From JACMNW01 sp963708425 (GTDB lineage Bacteria; Pseudomonadota; Alphaproteobacteria; Rhodobacterales; Rhodobacteraceae), in assembly GCA_963708425.1 (NCBI GenBank), contig OY970206.1:1426001-1490000 (forward strand): 64,000 bases of DNA, read 5' to 3'. Under the pieces are notes generated by a model that made no database searches, was not told where the DNA came from, and saw nothing but the letters and a program-made list of their open reading frames with translations. The translations under genes were made by a program, and so were the position numbers. This document shows positions 34,236-43,782 of this stretch, in pieces (within the stretch, counting starts at the first letter, position 1; the number at the start of each line of letters is the position of its first letter).

Positions 34236-36482
34236 CTACTTACGACGGCGGCTGACCTTGCGTTGTAGTTTTTCAGCCTTTGCGGCGGCCTGCCCCGGTC
34301 TGCGTGGCGACGACCGGCCCTTGCGGGGCTGGCCAGCGGGCATGGTCGCGCCTTCGATGCTAAGCAGGTCCAGCAGCAGGCCGCCGGTGACAGGAACCGC
34401 TTCGGCCAGCCGAACCACGACGCGCTGGCCGATGCCAATCAAGGTGCCGCTATCGGCCCCCATCAGGGTTTGGCTGTTCTGGTCATAATGGAAAAACTCA
34501 CGGCCCACAGAGCGGATCGGGATCAGGCCATCGGCCCCAGTATCATCCAGCCGGACGAACAGGCCAAAGCGCTGGACGCCGGAAATGCGGCCCGTAAATT
34601 CGGCACCAACGCGGTTGGCTAGGAAGGCGGCCAAGTAGCGATCCGTGGTATCGCGTTCAGCGGTCATTGACCGGCGTTCAGTATCGGAAATCAGCTTGGC
34701 GGTTTCGGGCATCCGCTCAATATCGCCGGGCGACAAGCCGTCATCGCCCCACTTATGACCGGCGATCAGGGCGCGGTGCACGATCAGGTCGGAATAGCGG
34801 CGGATGGGCGAGGTGAAATGCGCGTAGGACCGCAGGGCCAAGCCGAAATGGCCAAAGTTTTCCGGGTGGTAATAGGCTTGGGTCATCGAGCGAAGCGTTG
34901 TGATGTTCATCAATTCGCCAAAATCGGTGTCCTTGGCCTGTTCCAGCAGGCGGTTCAGATGCGCTGTTTTCAGCACTTGGCCTTTGGCGAGAGTAAAGCC
35001 TGACGCCTCGGCCACATCGCGCAGGGCATCCAGCTTTTCAACGCTGGGTTCTTCGTGAACGCGGAACAACAGCGGGCTTTTCAGGCGGACCAACTCTTCG
35101 GCGGCAGCCACATTGGCGAGCACCATGAACTCTTCGATCAGGCGGTGCGCATCAAGGCGTTCGGGGAAGGCGACGGACAGCACGTTGCCATCGTCGTCGA
35201 GCACGATCTTGCGTTCAGGCAGATCAAGCTCCAACGGTTGACGTTGGGTGCGGGCGAGTTTCAGGGCGTTGTAGGCGACATAAAGGGGGGTGATGGTATC
35301 CAGCAGGGGCGCGGTCATGTCATCCGGGCGGCCATCAACGGCGTCTTGGACCTGCGCGTAATTCAGGCTGGCCTTCGACCGCATCAGGCCGCGCACGAAG
35401 CGGTGGCTAAGTTTGTGGCCATGCGCGTCGATAACCATTTGCACAGCCAGACAGGCACGATCCACATGTTCGTGCAGCGAACACAGATCACCCGACAGGA
35501 TATCGGGCAGCATTGGCACCACGCGGTCGGGGAAATAGGTGGAATTGCCGCGATGGCGGGCTTCGGCATCAAGGGCGGAACCGGGGCGCACGTAGTTGGC
35601 GACATCGGCGATAGCCACCCACAGGATGTGACCGCCGGGGTTGGTAGCGTTGGGGTCTGGCATCGCGAACACTGCATCGTCGCGGTCGCGGGCATCAACC
35701 GGGTCGATGGTCAGCAGGGCGATATCGCGCAGGTCTTCGCGACCTTTCAGGGTAACCGGCTTGGCCGCTTCGGCCTCGCGGATCACGGCGTCGGGGAAAT
35801 GGTCGGGGATGCCGTGTTGATGGATGGCGATTAAGCTGACCGCTTTGGCGCCAGACGGATCGCCCAGAATCGAGGTGATGCGGGCTTGCGGCAGGCCAAG
35901 GCGTTTGGGGCCGGTCTGTTCAGCCTCGACCAGTTCGCCGTCTTTGGCACCCAGCGTCAGTTCGCGGGCGACGCGCCATTCCTTGTCGGACCCCTTGTCG
36001 ATGGGCAGGATGCGGCCGCCTTCGGACCCGGCACGGAAGATGCCAAGCACCTTTAGCGGGTTCGCGCCGATTTTGCGGATCAGCCGGGCCTCGTACATGT
36101 GATCTGGCGCGGTGACTTCGTTCAGGCGGGCCAAGATGCGGTCGCCCGCACCGAGGGCTTCGTCGCCTTTGCGGGCGATGAACAGAATGCGGGGAGCGGG
36201 GCCTTCGCCTTGCCATTCCATCGCTTGGGCGAACAGATCGCCTTCGGCGTCGGGTGGAAGAATGGTCAGGATTGATACCGGCGGCAGTTTGTCAGCCTCG
36301 CGGTAGCTGCGCCGCTTGCGCACCAAAGCGCCGTCGGATTCCAGTTCCTTCAACAGGCGTTTCAGCTCGATCTTGCCATCGCCTTTGATGCCAAACGCCT
36401 TGGCAATGTCGCGCTTGGCGACAAGGCCGGGATTATCGCTGATCCATTGGCGGATCTGGTCTTTTGAGGGGATCGGGTTCAT
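34236..36482 (-). CDS. rnr: ribonuclease R
   Basis: 748 aa. An N-terminal winged-helix part (residues 1-60), a cold-shock-like region, then the RNB catalytic domain with IDPVDARDRDDAVFA and VAIADVANYVRPGS, carrying the Asp cluster that binds magnesium, and RHRGNSTYFPDRVVPMLP. A C-terminal S1 domain (GRISGVQRFGLFVRLDDTGADGLI) precedes a Lys/Arg-rich tail. The enzyme degrades structured RNA 3' to 5' and takes part in rRNA quality control and stress. Full length and intact. Confidence 0.96.
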   Translation of the reverse strand: MNPIPSKDQIRQWISDNPGLVAKRDIAKAFGIKGDGKIELKRLLKELESDGALVRKRRSYREADKLPPVSILTILPPDAEGDLFAQAMEWQGEGPAPRILFIARKGDEALGAGDRILARLNEVTAPDHMYEARLIRKIGANPLKVLGIFRAGSEGGRILPIDKGSDKEWRVARELTLGAKDGELVEAEQTGPKRLGLPQARITSILGDPSGAKAVSLIAIHQHGIPDHFPDAVIREAEAAKPVTLKGREDLRDIALLTIDPVDARDRDDAVFAMPDPNATNPGGHILWVAIADVANYVRPGSALDAEARHRGNSTYFPDRVVPMLPDILSGDLCSLHEHVDRACLAVQMVIDAHGHKLSHRFVRGLMRSKASLNYAQVQDAVDGRPDDMTAPLLDTITPLYVAYNALKLARTQRQPLELDLPERKIVLDDDGNVLSVAFPERLDAHRLIEEFMVLANVAAAEELVRLKSPLLFRVHEEPSVEKLDALRDVAEASGFTLAKGQVLKTAHLNRLLEQAKDTDFGELMNITTLRSMTQAYYHPENFGHFGLALRSYAHFTSPIRRYSDLIVHRALIAGHKWGDDGLSPGDIERMPETAKLISDTERRSMTAERDTTDRYLAAFLANRVGAEFTGRISGVQRFGLFVRLDDTGADGLIPIRSVGREFFHYDQNSQTLMGADSGTLIGIGQRVVVRLAEAVPVTGGLLLDLLSIEGATMPAGQPRKGRSSPRRPGQAAAKAEKLQRKVSRRRK

Positions 36483-36573
36483 TGCGATGCCCTAGCACGC
36501 GGGGGCGGTGCCGAAAAGCCCGGTCGCGTCCGGATGGGCATACAGGTTGCGAAATTTGCGGCGGCGCTTGCGG

Positions 36574-36996
36574 CTACAGATCAAGCACCATGTTGCGGTG
36601 CGGGATGCCGGCGTCCATGAAAACATCGCCGTAGGGGGTAAAGCCGAGGCGTTCGTAGAACGCCAGAGCGTGGGTTTGCGCGCCGAGTTTGACGTGCGCG
36701 ATGCCCGGCATGGCGCGAAATTGATCGATGGCCGCCCGCATCAGGGCAACGCCAAAGCCAGTGCCACGCGCTTGTTGCAGCACGCAGACGCGGCCCACTT
36801 TGCCAGTGTCGCCAAGAGGCATCAGACGTGCGGTGCCGACCGGAACACCGTCCTGCTCCGCCAGTAGGTGGATGCATTGGTGATCAAGGCCGTCTTGTTC
36901 ATCAGCTTCGGAAACGCCTTGTTCTTCGATGAACACAGTCCGGCGCAGGGCATGGCAGGTGGCTATATCGTCCGTGATCGAAATTTGCACCGTCAT
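36574..36996 (-). CDS. GNAT-family N-acetyltransferase
   Basis: 140 aa. The acetyl-CoA-binding loop is VLQQARGTGFGVALM (pattern Q/R-x-x-G-x-G/A), and the N-terminal HALRRTVFIEEQGVS matches the ElaA/YjcF-like branch. FYERLGF near the C-terminus is typical of GNAT proteins. The acceptor is unknown. Its ATG overlaps the dapE stop (ATGA), so it is translated with dapE; a role in diaminopimelate metabolism is possible but unproven. Confidence 0.9.
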   Translation of the reverse strand: MTVQISITDDIATCHALRRTVFIEEQGVSEADEQDGLDHQCIHLLAEQDGVPVGTARLMPLGDTGKVGRVCVLQQARGTGFGVALMRAAIDQFRAMPGIAHVKLGAQTHALAFYERLGFTPYGDVFMDAGIPHRNMVLDL

Positions 36997-38162
36997 GCAA
37001 AATAGTCTCGCAGGATGCGACCATAGACAGCCTTCAGCTGATGGATTTGCCCAACCAACACCCGTTCATCGATCTGATGCATGGTTTTGCCGACCAGACC
37101 AAATTCGACCACTGGGCAGTGATCCTTGATAAACCGTGCGTCCGAGGTGCCGCCCGAAGTTGACAGCCCCGGCGTGACGCCAAGTTCGGCGGTGATAGCC
37201 CCAGCGATCAGGTCAGACAATTCGCCGGGTGGTGTAATGAAGCTTTCACCGGAAATGCTGACGCGCAGATCGAATGTGACGCCTGTCAAGGCTTCGACGC
37301 GGGTGGCCTCGGTCTGCAACCATTTGGTCAGGCTGGCACCGGAATGCGCATCGTTGAAGCGGATGTTCACGGTGGCAGTGGCTTTGGACGGGATCACGTT
37401 GTTGGCGGGATTGCCGCAATCGATGGTGGTGATGGCTAGAGTCGAAGCATCAAAATGTGCCGTGCCCTGATCCAGTTCGTGCGCATCCAGATGCCTTAGC
37501 AGTTGCACCAAAGCTGACAACGGGTTTTTCGCACGGTCCGGGTAGGCGGAATGACCCTGCACGCCATTGGCGGTGATCATGGCCGTCATGCTGCCGCGCC
37601 GCCCGATTTTCATCATCTCGCCCATGGTACTGGGGCACGTCGGCTCGCCGACCAAGCAATGGGTCATACGCTCACCGTTTGCTGCCATCCAGTCAAGCAA
37701 GGCTACGGTGCCATCTGTAGCCTCGGCTTCTTCATCGCCAGTGATCGCCAGAATTACTGCACCGTCAGGCGGGGTGGTTTGCACAAAATCCACTGCGGCG
37801 GCAGCAAAGGCGGCGACGCCCGATTTCATATCGGTAGCACCGCGACCGTAAAGCCAACCATCAACCATATCGCCGCCGAATGGATCATGCGACCATGCCG
37901 CCATATCGCCGACCGGCACTACATCGGTGTGTCCGTTGAAGCCGAAGCTTTTATTGGCGCCTTTGGCACCCCAGCGGGCGTAAAGATTGGCAATTCCGTT
38001 CCTGTCGACCCGCGTGCAGGCAAAGCCCGCACCCGATAACAGCCGTTCAAGCACATCCATCGCGCCGCCATCTGCGGGTGTCACCGATGCGCAGCGGATC
38101 AGATCGACGCAAAGCGCCACCGGATCAATCGGCTGGCCCTGCGTCATTGGAGAATTGCGCAT
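36993..38162 (-). CDS. dapE: succinyl-diaminopimelate desuccinylase
   Basis: 389 aa from the ATG at 38162 (a second ATG at 38147 is also possible). M20 metallopeptidase family: metal ligands in GFNGHTDVVPVG, ATDMKSG and TGDEEAEATDGT, the zinc-bridging Asp and Glu being visible. GRRGSM and GTSDARF are DapE-specific. It removes succinate from N-succinyl-LL-diaminopimelate in lysine and peptidoglycan precursor synthesis. Followed by the overlapping GNAT gene. Confidence 0.95.
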   Translation of the reverse strand: MRNSPMTQGQPIDPVALCVDLIRCASVTPADGGAMDVLERLLSGAGFACTRVDRNGIANLYARWGAKGANKSFGFNGHTDVVPVGDMAAWSHDPFGGDMVDGWLYGRGATDMKSGVAAFAAAAVDFVQTTPPDGAVILAITGDEEAEATDGTVALLDWMAANGERMTHCLVGEPTCPSTMGEMMKIGRRGSMTAMITANGVQGHSAYPDRAKNPLSALVQLLRHLDAHELDQGTAHFDASTLAITTIDCGNPANNVIPSKATATVNIRFNDAHSGASLTKWLQTEATRVEALTGVTFDLRVSISGESFITPPGELSDLIAGAITAELGVTPGLSTSGGTSDARFIKDHCPVVEFGLVGKTMHQIDERVLVGQIHQLKAVYGRILRDYFA

Positions 38163-38465
38163 TTTTGCACCCGTTGTTGGTTCTGATCTCAGGGATAGCC
38201 AGTCGCCCGCCCCACCGCAAGCCAGCAGCACTTGTGCAACAACTGTGGCAGCAAGGCCACCCCGTTGGTCGCAATGCAACTTTTGGCAGAGTGGCATGGT
38301 GACAAAGCCAGCGGTGGTTTCTATCGTAGCCTTAATAACAAGTCCTGAGGCAGGGCAAACATCGGGCCAACGTGCCCGTCAGAGCAGTCTGAAGATTATG
38401 AGAACCGGAATAATCCGGACCATTTTCGACGTTTGACCTGCACTCCAAAGGATGGAGAGCAGATC

Positions 38466-40040
38466 GTGGCAACAGGTGCCGAACTAACCTACCAAACCAA
38501 CGCAACAGCGTTGCAGATGGCGAATGCGATTTTTGGGGATGGTGTTACCGTTACCGGTGCCAGCTATAGCGGGGCTAACGCGTCGAGCGCCATTTATTCG
38601 AACGGGCAATTGTCGCCGGGCGTGGTGCCATCAAACACTGGCGTGATCCTGTCTACCGGCAATGCCGTTGATTTTACCCAATCGAGCGGTGATCCGAACC
38701 GGTCTGCCGGCACATCAACCAACACAAGCGGCACCGACAACAACTCACTTTTCAACACATTGGCTGGGACCAACACGTTTGATGCGGCGTGGTTGAACGT
38801 TGATTTCATTCCGACGTCAAACATCATGACATTGCGGTTTGTATTGGCATCCGAGGAATACCCCGAGTATGCGGCGTCGCAGTTCAACGATGTGGTTGGC
38901 GTTTGGGTGAATGGCACGCTCGTGCCGATCGGCGTTGGCAATGGGCAGGCGGGTGTTACGAACATCAACGCTGTCAATCAGCCAAACTTGAATATCAATA
39001 ACACCAACGATGCCTACAATACGGAAATGGACGGCTTCACCGTGACGCTGACGCTGAAGATGGTGGTCATTCCGGGGGTGGTGAATTCGATCCGCATCGG
39101 CATCGCCGATACATCGGATTCGTCGTATGACTCGAACCTGCTAATCGGCGGGGATTCTGCGCAGACAGTGATGGTTGCCCGAAACGACACGTCCGACATT
39201 TTTGCCGATGGGCAAACGGTGGTCAATGTTCTGGGTAATGACGTGCGTGTTTTGGGAAGCACTCTGACCATTACCCAGATCAACGGGATCAACGTAGTTG
39301 CGGGACAAACGATAACTCTGCCGACCGGGCAACAGGTTCGGTTGAACGCGGACGGCACGTTTACCATCACCGGCGATGGCAACGTTGAAACGGCGACGTT
39401 TACCTATACCGTCAGGGATAATCTTGGCCATACCGACACCGCGTTTGTGACGCTAAATTCGGTGCCGTGCTTTGTGGCTGGAACCCGGATTATGACGCCT
39501 TCAGGCGAAGTGGCGGTGGAAACGTTGCAGCCCGGCGATCTGGTTATGACCCAAGACGAGGGGCCGCAGCCGCTGCGCTGGATTGGCAGGCGTGAGGTGG
39601 CTGCGGTCGGTGATCATGCGCCGATATACATTGCTGAGGGCACGTTCGGGCCACATGGCACCCTGCTGCTGTCGCCGCAACACCGGGTGTTGATCTGCGA
39701 TAGCTTGGCAGAGCTGCTGTTCGGCGAGGCGGAGGTGCTGGTTGCCGCCAAGGATTTGGTCAATGACCGTTCAGTGTGGGTGCAAACCGGTGGCACCGTC
39801 GACTATGTGCATCTGCTGTTTGATCGCCATCAAGTGGTGTTTGCCGAGGGCCTTGCAACTGAAAGCTTCCTTCCCGGACCGCAGACCACGAAAAGCTTTG
39901 ATGCCCCCATTGTGGCAGAGCTATGCGCGATCTTCCCTGAACTGGATCTGGAAACTGGGCAAGGCTACAGCCCAGCCGCCCGCCGCACCCTGCGCGGGTA
40001 TGAGGCGCAGGTGCTGCTTGCTACCGGTTTGGCGGCTTAG
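38466..40040 (+). CDS. surface protein: choice-of-anchor L, Ig-like and Hint domains
   Basis: 524 aa from the GTG at 38466 (GGAGAG 6 bases upstream); an upstream TTG gives 11 more residues. Residues about 1-220 match choice-of-anchor L (LQMANAIFGDGVTVTGASYSG, VILSTGNAVDF, VLASEEYPEYA). A cadherin/VCBS-like Ig module follows at about 230-330 (DTSDIFADGQTVVNVLGND). The C-terminal Hint (Hedgehog/intein) domain begins at VPCFVAGTRIMTPSGEV with the nucleophile Cys and has SPQHRVLI with its His. No N-terminal signal peptide is visible, so export by a type I system is possible. Hint domains self-cleave. Directly upstream of a second Hint-type gene. Confidence 0.9.
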   Translation: MATGAELTYQTNATALQMANAIFGDGVTVTGASYSGANASSAIYSNGQLSPGVVPSNTGVILSTGNAVDFTQSSGDPNRSAGTSTNTSGTDNNSLFNTLAGTNTFDAAWLNVDFIPTSNIMTLRFVLASEEYPEYAASQFNDVVGVWVNGTLVPIGVGNGQAGVTNINAVNQPNLNINNTNDAYNTEMDGFTVTLTLKMVVIPGVVNSIRIGIADTSDSSYDSNLLIGGDSAQTVMVARNDTSDIFADGQTVVNVLGNDVRVLGSTLTITQINGINVVAGQTITLPTGQQVRLNADGTFTITGDGNVETATFTYTVRDNLGHTDTAFVTLNSVPCFVAGTRIMTPSGEVAVETLQPGDLVMTQDEGPQPLRWIGRREVAAVGDHAPIYIAEGTFGPHGTLLLSPQHRVLICDSLAELLFGEAEVLVAAKDLVNDRSVWVQTGGTVDYVHLLFDRHQVVFAEGLATESFLPGPQTTKSFDAPIVAELCAIFPELDLETGQGYSPAARRTLRGYEAQVLLATGLAA

Positions 40041-40042
40041 CT

Positions 40043-41062
40043 GTGACCGGGATGACAACCACTGGTGCGCATTGGATCGTGCTGTCGGATCATGCAGGGC
40101 CGATGAGCCCGGGCGGGATTGCCGATGTGGTGCAGCAGGGGTCGTTGGTGATTGAACTGACGCCGCCCAAAGACGAGGCGGCGGTGCTGCTGGATTACAA
40201 ATCAGATGCGGGCTGGCAGCGTGCGTTGTCGATATTTCAGGACGCGACTGCCGGGGTCGTGCTTTTGCACCGGCAAGGGACGGCGGTGCAGCGGTATCAC
40301 TTGCCGGGGCCATTGCCGCGCGATTGGGCGTTGGCGCGGCTGACCTATCAGTGGGACGGACCTGCGCGCGTGTGGTCGCTACGGTTCGAAGATGCTGGCG
40401 GTGCATGGGCGCTTCAGGCGCATGGCAGCAACCCGGTGCCGCTTGCCGGAACTGATCTTGTTGCGCTTTGTGCAGGATCGAATGCCGCGCGCCGCGATCC
40501 ATCGGTGCAATGGTTTGGGGTCAGCGCTGATGCTGCCTTGCCCACACTCGCGGCATGGATCGGGCAGCGGACCCCGGTGGATACTGCGCGCGGGCCAGTG
40601 GCCGCTGAAAACCTGCGCATTGGTGATTTGATCGCGACGTTGGACAATGGTCATCAACCGCTGCGCGGTTTGCACCGTATGACGTTGGCAAACCGCGGCC
40701 GCTTTGCCCCGGTGCTGTTGCGTGCGCCGTACTTTGCCGCGCATGTCGACCTGCTGGTTTCGCAGGCGCAACTTACGTTGCTATCGGGCACGGCGGTGGA
40801 ATACCTGTTTGGCGAAGACGCGGTGCTGGCCCCGGCCGGCGCATTGCGTGATGGCAATTCCGCGCTATTGGACAGTCGTCGACCGATAACGGCGGGTCTG
40901 TCGCTTGATCTCGGCAGCCAGGAAATTATTCTGGTTGACGGTTGCCCGCTGCTGTGCGGACCTGATGCCGCTGGCACCCTGCCCTACCGTCTTTTGCACG
41001 ATTATGAGGCGCTGCCGCTGCAATCCCTGCTGGGTCGGGGCGTGCAGCGCAGCGCTGCTTGA
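40043..41062 (+). CDS. Hint-domain-like protein, degenerate active site
   Basis: 339 aa, GTG start at 40043, two bases after the upstream stop, so translation is probably coupled. The C-terminal half aligns by eye with the Hint domain of the preceding protein (ARGPVAAENLRIGDLIATLDNGHQPLRGL versus PSGEVAVETLQPGDLVMTQDEGPQPLRWI; AVEYLFGEDAVLAPA versus LAELLFGEAEVLVAA). The nucleophile Cys is replaced (AAWIGQRTPVD) and the His of SPQHRV is Gln (VSQAQLTLL). The N-terminal 150 residues have no recognised domain. It may regulate or assist the active Hint protein, or be a paralogue losing function. Confidence 0.8.
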   Translation: MTGMTTTGAHWIVLSDHAGPMSPGGIADVVQQGSLVIELTPPKDEAAVLLDYKSDAGWQRALSIFQDATAGVVLLHRQGTAVQRYHLPGPLPRDWALARLTYQWDGPARVWSLRFEDAGGAWALQAHGSNPVPLAGTDLVALCAGSNAARRDPSVQWFGVSADAALPTLAAWIGQRTPVDTARGPVAAENLRIGDLIATLDNGHQPLRGLHRMTLANRGRFAPVLLRAPYFAAHVDLLVSQAQLTLLSGTAVEYLFGEDAVLAPAGALRDGNSALLDSRRPITAGLSLDLGSQEIILVDGCPLLCGPDAAGTLPYRLLHDYEALPLQSLLGRGVQRSAA

Positions 41063-41071
41063 GCGCCAATT

Positions 41072-41416
41072 TCAATCAAAAAACGGCGTCATCTGCGCGA
41101 CGATGACCGAATTTTCCGCCAAGGCACGCCCCATCAAGGCACGCTCTTCGCCATCAATCTCTTCGCCCGCCGCCAGCCGTTCGTCCATCGTGCCATAGCC
41201 CGACACATCCAGCGGGGCCATGTCGGCTTGCTTCAAGATGGCCACGGTTTCGCGCACAGCCTCGTCTTCATCGACACCACTGGCATAGATCATCAGGGCG
41301 GCACCTGTTGCCTTGTCGGGCAGGCCGTCGCCCACCTTGCGACCGACTTCGACCAGCAGGGTAAACACCTGCTGCGGGCGCTTCACCTTTTCGGGTTTGG
41401 GTTTATCGTCATCCAT
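41072..41416 (-). CDS. conserved hypothetical cytoplasmic protein
   Basis: 114 aa, highly charged, with a basic start (MDDDKPKPEKVKRPQQVF) and no signal peptide. FTLLVEVGRKVGDGLPDKATGAALMIYASG and VRETVAILKQADMAPLDVSGYGT look structured, but no domain is recognised. It ends 9 bases from the convergent Hint-like gene. The codon pattern and clean ATG support a real gene; function unknown. Confidence 0.75.
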   Translation of the reverse strand: MDDDKPKPEKVKRPQQVFTLLVEVGRKVGDGLPDKATGAALMIYASGVDEDEAVRETVAILKQADMAPLDVSGYGTMDERLAAGEEIDGEERALMGRALAENSVIVAQMTPFFD

Positions 41417-41461
41417 GACTGATCCTTGTTCGGTGGCAACAGGGCCGAAAGGGCAACTGCC

Positions 41462-42226
41462 CTAACCCTTCATCGTCTTCAACAGGTTATCTGCCCCGCG
41501 CGCCAGAAGCCCGGCATCCGTGCCGCAAGCGACGAAACTAAAGCCTTCGTCCAGCAGTTTGCGCGCGAACGTAGCTTCGGTCACCAAAGTGCCGACCGGA
41601 ATGCCGGCGGCGATCAGCTTGCGGGCAACGGGCATGATCAATGCCCAGACATCGGCGTGCATCACTTGGCCAAGCAGGCCCATATCGGCAGAAATATCAG
41701 CGGGGCCGAAGAACACCCCGTCAACGCCTTCGACCGCGCCGATTTGCTCGGCCAAGGCCACCGCTGCACGGGTTTCGACCTGCAACAGAATGGCGGTTTC
41801 ATCTTCGGCCCGGGTAAAATAATCGGTAATGCGGCCGAATTTGTTGGCCCGCGTGGTGCCCGACACGCCACGCATGCCGCGTGGCGGATAACGCGTGCTG
41901 GCGACGGCTTTTGTCGCCTCTTCCACCGATTGCACCATCGGGAACAGCAACCCCGGCGCGCCGATGTCCAGCACCCGTTTGACCAGCACCGGGTCGTTCC
42001 ATTCCGGGCGCACAAGGGCAGTGGTTTCATAGGCAGCGAACACCTGCAATTGCCCCATCACCATGGTCAGATCATTAGGCGAATGCTCCATGTCCAGCAG
42101 CGCCCAGTCGAACCCCGCTCCGGCCACCGCTTCGGCGGCAAACGGGCTGCACAGACTGATCCAGATACCGATCTGCGGCTTGCCAGCCCGGATCGCGGCC
42201 AGAAACGGATTCTGCGGCAGTTTCAT
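41462..42226 (-). CDS. HpcH/HpaI-type class II aldolase
   Basis: 254 aa. The family's active-site residues are in place: His in LLDMEHSPND, Arg in TTALVRPEW, Glu in LQVETRAA and Asp in FFGPADISADMG. Such enzymes cleave 4-hydroxy-2-oxo acids (for example 4-hydroxy-2-oxoheptanedioate or 2-keto-3-deoxy-rhamnonate) to pyruvate and an aldehyde. The exact substrate is not evident. The ATG overlaps the stop of the FAD-oxidoreductase gene (ATGA), so the two act in one operon. Confidence 0.9.
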   Translation of the reverse strand: MKLPQNPFLAAIRAGKPQIGIWISLCSPFAAEAVAGAGFDWALLDMEHSPNDLTMVMGQLQVFAAYETTALVRPEWNDPVLVKRVLDIGAPGLLFPMVQSVEEATKAVASTRYPPRGMRGVSGTTRANKFGRITDYFTRAEDETAILLQVETRAAVALAEQIGAVEGVDGVFFGPADISADMGLLGQVMHADVWALIMPVARKLIAAGIPVGTLVTEATFARKLLDEGFSFVACGTDAGLLARGADNLLKTMKG

Positions 42227-43446
42227 ATGATTGCCTTTTCCAGGAAGGGGCGGCCTTCGGTGATACGATCAAAGCCAAAGGGTGACAGATCAAGTGTGCG
42301 ATAAGCGCCATAGGTTAGCCATTCGGCAGTGCCGCGCCCCATGGCGGGGGATTGCTGCAATCCATGGCCGGAAAAGCCATTGAGGAACAGGAAATTTGCA
42401 ACCTGCGAATGCGGCCCGATGATGGCGTTTTGATCGAGCGTGTTGAAATCATAGTGGCCAACCCACTCGCGTTGCACCTTTATCGCCTCAAACTGCGGGA
42501 TGCGGGTGGCGATGGTCGGCCAGATGTGATCCTGCCAGATGGAATGATCCATGTCGAAATCATCAGGATCAACGCTTGGGTCGTGGTCGGTATGTCCACC
42601 CGCCATATAGCTGATCTTGCCATCCTGGCGGAAATGCACGCCTGACGGGTCAATGGTTAGCGGCAAGTCGCGGTCAAGCGGCTGTTCGGCAGTGAAGACC
42701 CACGTGAAACGCTTGCGCGGCTCGATTGGAATATCGATGCCCGCCATGCGCGCCGTAGCTGCCCCGCGCGTGCCCGACGCATTGACGACCTGCCCGCAGG
42801 CGATAACCTCGCCCGATTTCAGCGTAATACTGTCTACGCGATCGCTCGCGGCGTTGCGATTGATGGCGATAACCTCGTTCGCGACATATTCGATCCCCCG
42901 TGCGCGGGCTTGGCGGCGGAACCAATCAAACATTGTGATGCCGTCGAAATACCCCTCATCAACCGTGTTGATCGACCCCAGCAGCAGGTCATCGACGCTG
43001 TAGAACGGATAGGCGGCCTTAATCTCATCAGCCGTCAACAGGCGGGTGGCGGCACCTGCCGCCATCTGGGCCGAATGACTGGCCCGCAATACGTCGGCAA
43101 AAGTGGGGGTATCAGCCAGATATAGATAGCCAAAGTTGTGGATCTTCAGCCGTGGCGCACCGCTGTCTTCGCCCATATAGCGCGGTAGATTCTGCACGAA
43201 GTCAGCCCCAAACTGCGAAATTTTTACGTTTAGGTCGCTGGAGAACTGCTGCCGAATGCAGGAATTGGTGTGCGAGGTGGCGGCAAACTCGTAACTTGGG
43301 TCGCGCTCCACCACCAAAACCGAGCCGGTGAAATCTGGATTGTCAGCCAGAAACCAAGCCGTCGAAGACCCCAACACGGCACCGCCAATGATGATCACAT
43401 CGTAGGATGTCTGCTTCGGGGCGTCCTGTTTCAGTGTCGCAGGCAT
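42223..43446 (-). CDS. FAD-dependent oxidoreductase (DAO family)
   Basis: 407 aa from the ATG at 43446 (GGGAGAG upstream). The FAD-binding motif DVIIIGGAVLGSSTAWFLA is at residues about 16-34, with VLVVERDPSYEFAATSHTN after it. The C-terminal FLFLNGFSGHGLQQSPAMGRGTAEW is the DAO-family closing motif. Members oxidise amines or amino acids such as sarcosine, dimethylglycine or D-amino acids. Followed by an overlapping aldolase gene, so the product is perhaps a keto acid that the aldolase cleaves. This pairing is inference. Confidence 0.88.
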   Translation of the reverse strand: MPATLKQDAPKQTSYDVIIIGGAVLGSSTAWFLADNPDFTGSVLVVERDPSYEFAATSHTNSCIRQQFSSDLNVKISQFGADFVQNLPRYMGEDSGAPRLKIHNFGYLYLADTPTFADVLRASHSAQMAAGAATRLLTADEIKAAYPFYSVDDLLLGSINTVDEGYFDGITMFDWFRRQARARGIEYVANEVIAINRNAASDRVDSITLKSGEVIACGQVVNASGTRGAATARMAGIDIPIEPRKRFTWVFTAEQPLDRDLPLTIDPSGVHFRQDGKISYMAGGHTDHDPSVDPDDFDMDHSIWQDHIWPTIATRIPQFEAIKVQREWVGHYDFNTLDQNAIIGPHSQVANFLFLNGFSGHGLQQSPAMGRGTAEWLTYGAYRTLDLSPFGFDRITEGRPFLEKAII

Positions 43447-43782
43447 TCTGCCAAACTCTCCCTTATCCGCCGCAGCCAAGCCCAGCGCTCGCCGATGCAA
43501 GCGCCCTAAGCCGAGTGGTGAACGGTTTCAAGGCCATAGTTTAGCGCCTGATCGCACAAGACGGACGCCAGATTGCGACAGGCGGATGACCATCGTCGGT
43601 GCTACCGGGGAGCAGGGTCTGTCATAGGGATGGCGCTTCCCAATTGGCTGTGTATGGCCCGCCAAATCGGCGGAAGCTGCTGGGTCGCCAGTTCGGCCAA
43701 AAGGCATCGGCGACGTATTGGCGCGGCGCTAATGACAAAGCGAGCCCCTGGGCTCGCTTTGCGCAGTCTTTGCTCGACAGGT
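43447..43782. other. intergenic region
   Basis: 336 bases between the FAD-oxidoreductase start and the small secreted-protein stop. Apart from a hairpin at 43737-43760 it shows no gene; plus-strand frames here lack family features and ribosome sites. Confidence 0.45.
43737..43760 (-). terminator. hairpin after the small secreted-protein gene
   Basis: AAAGCGAGCC / GGCTCGCTTT, a perfect 10-bp stem, lies 23 bases past the minus-strand stop codon at 43783. The stem's descending arm ends in TTTG, a modest T-run. Confidence 0.55.
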
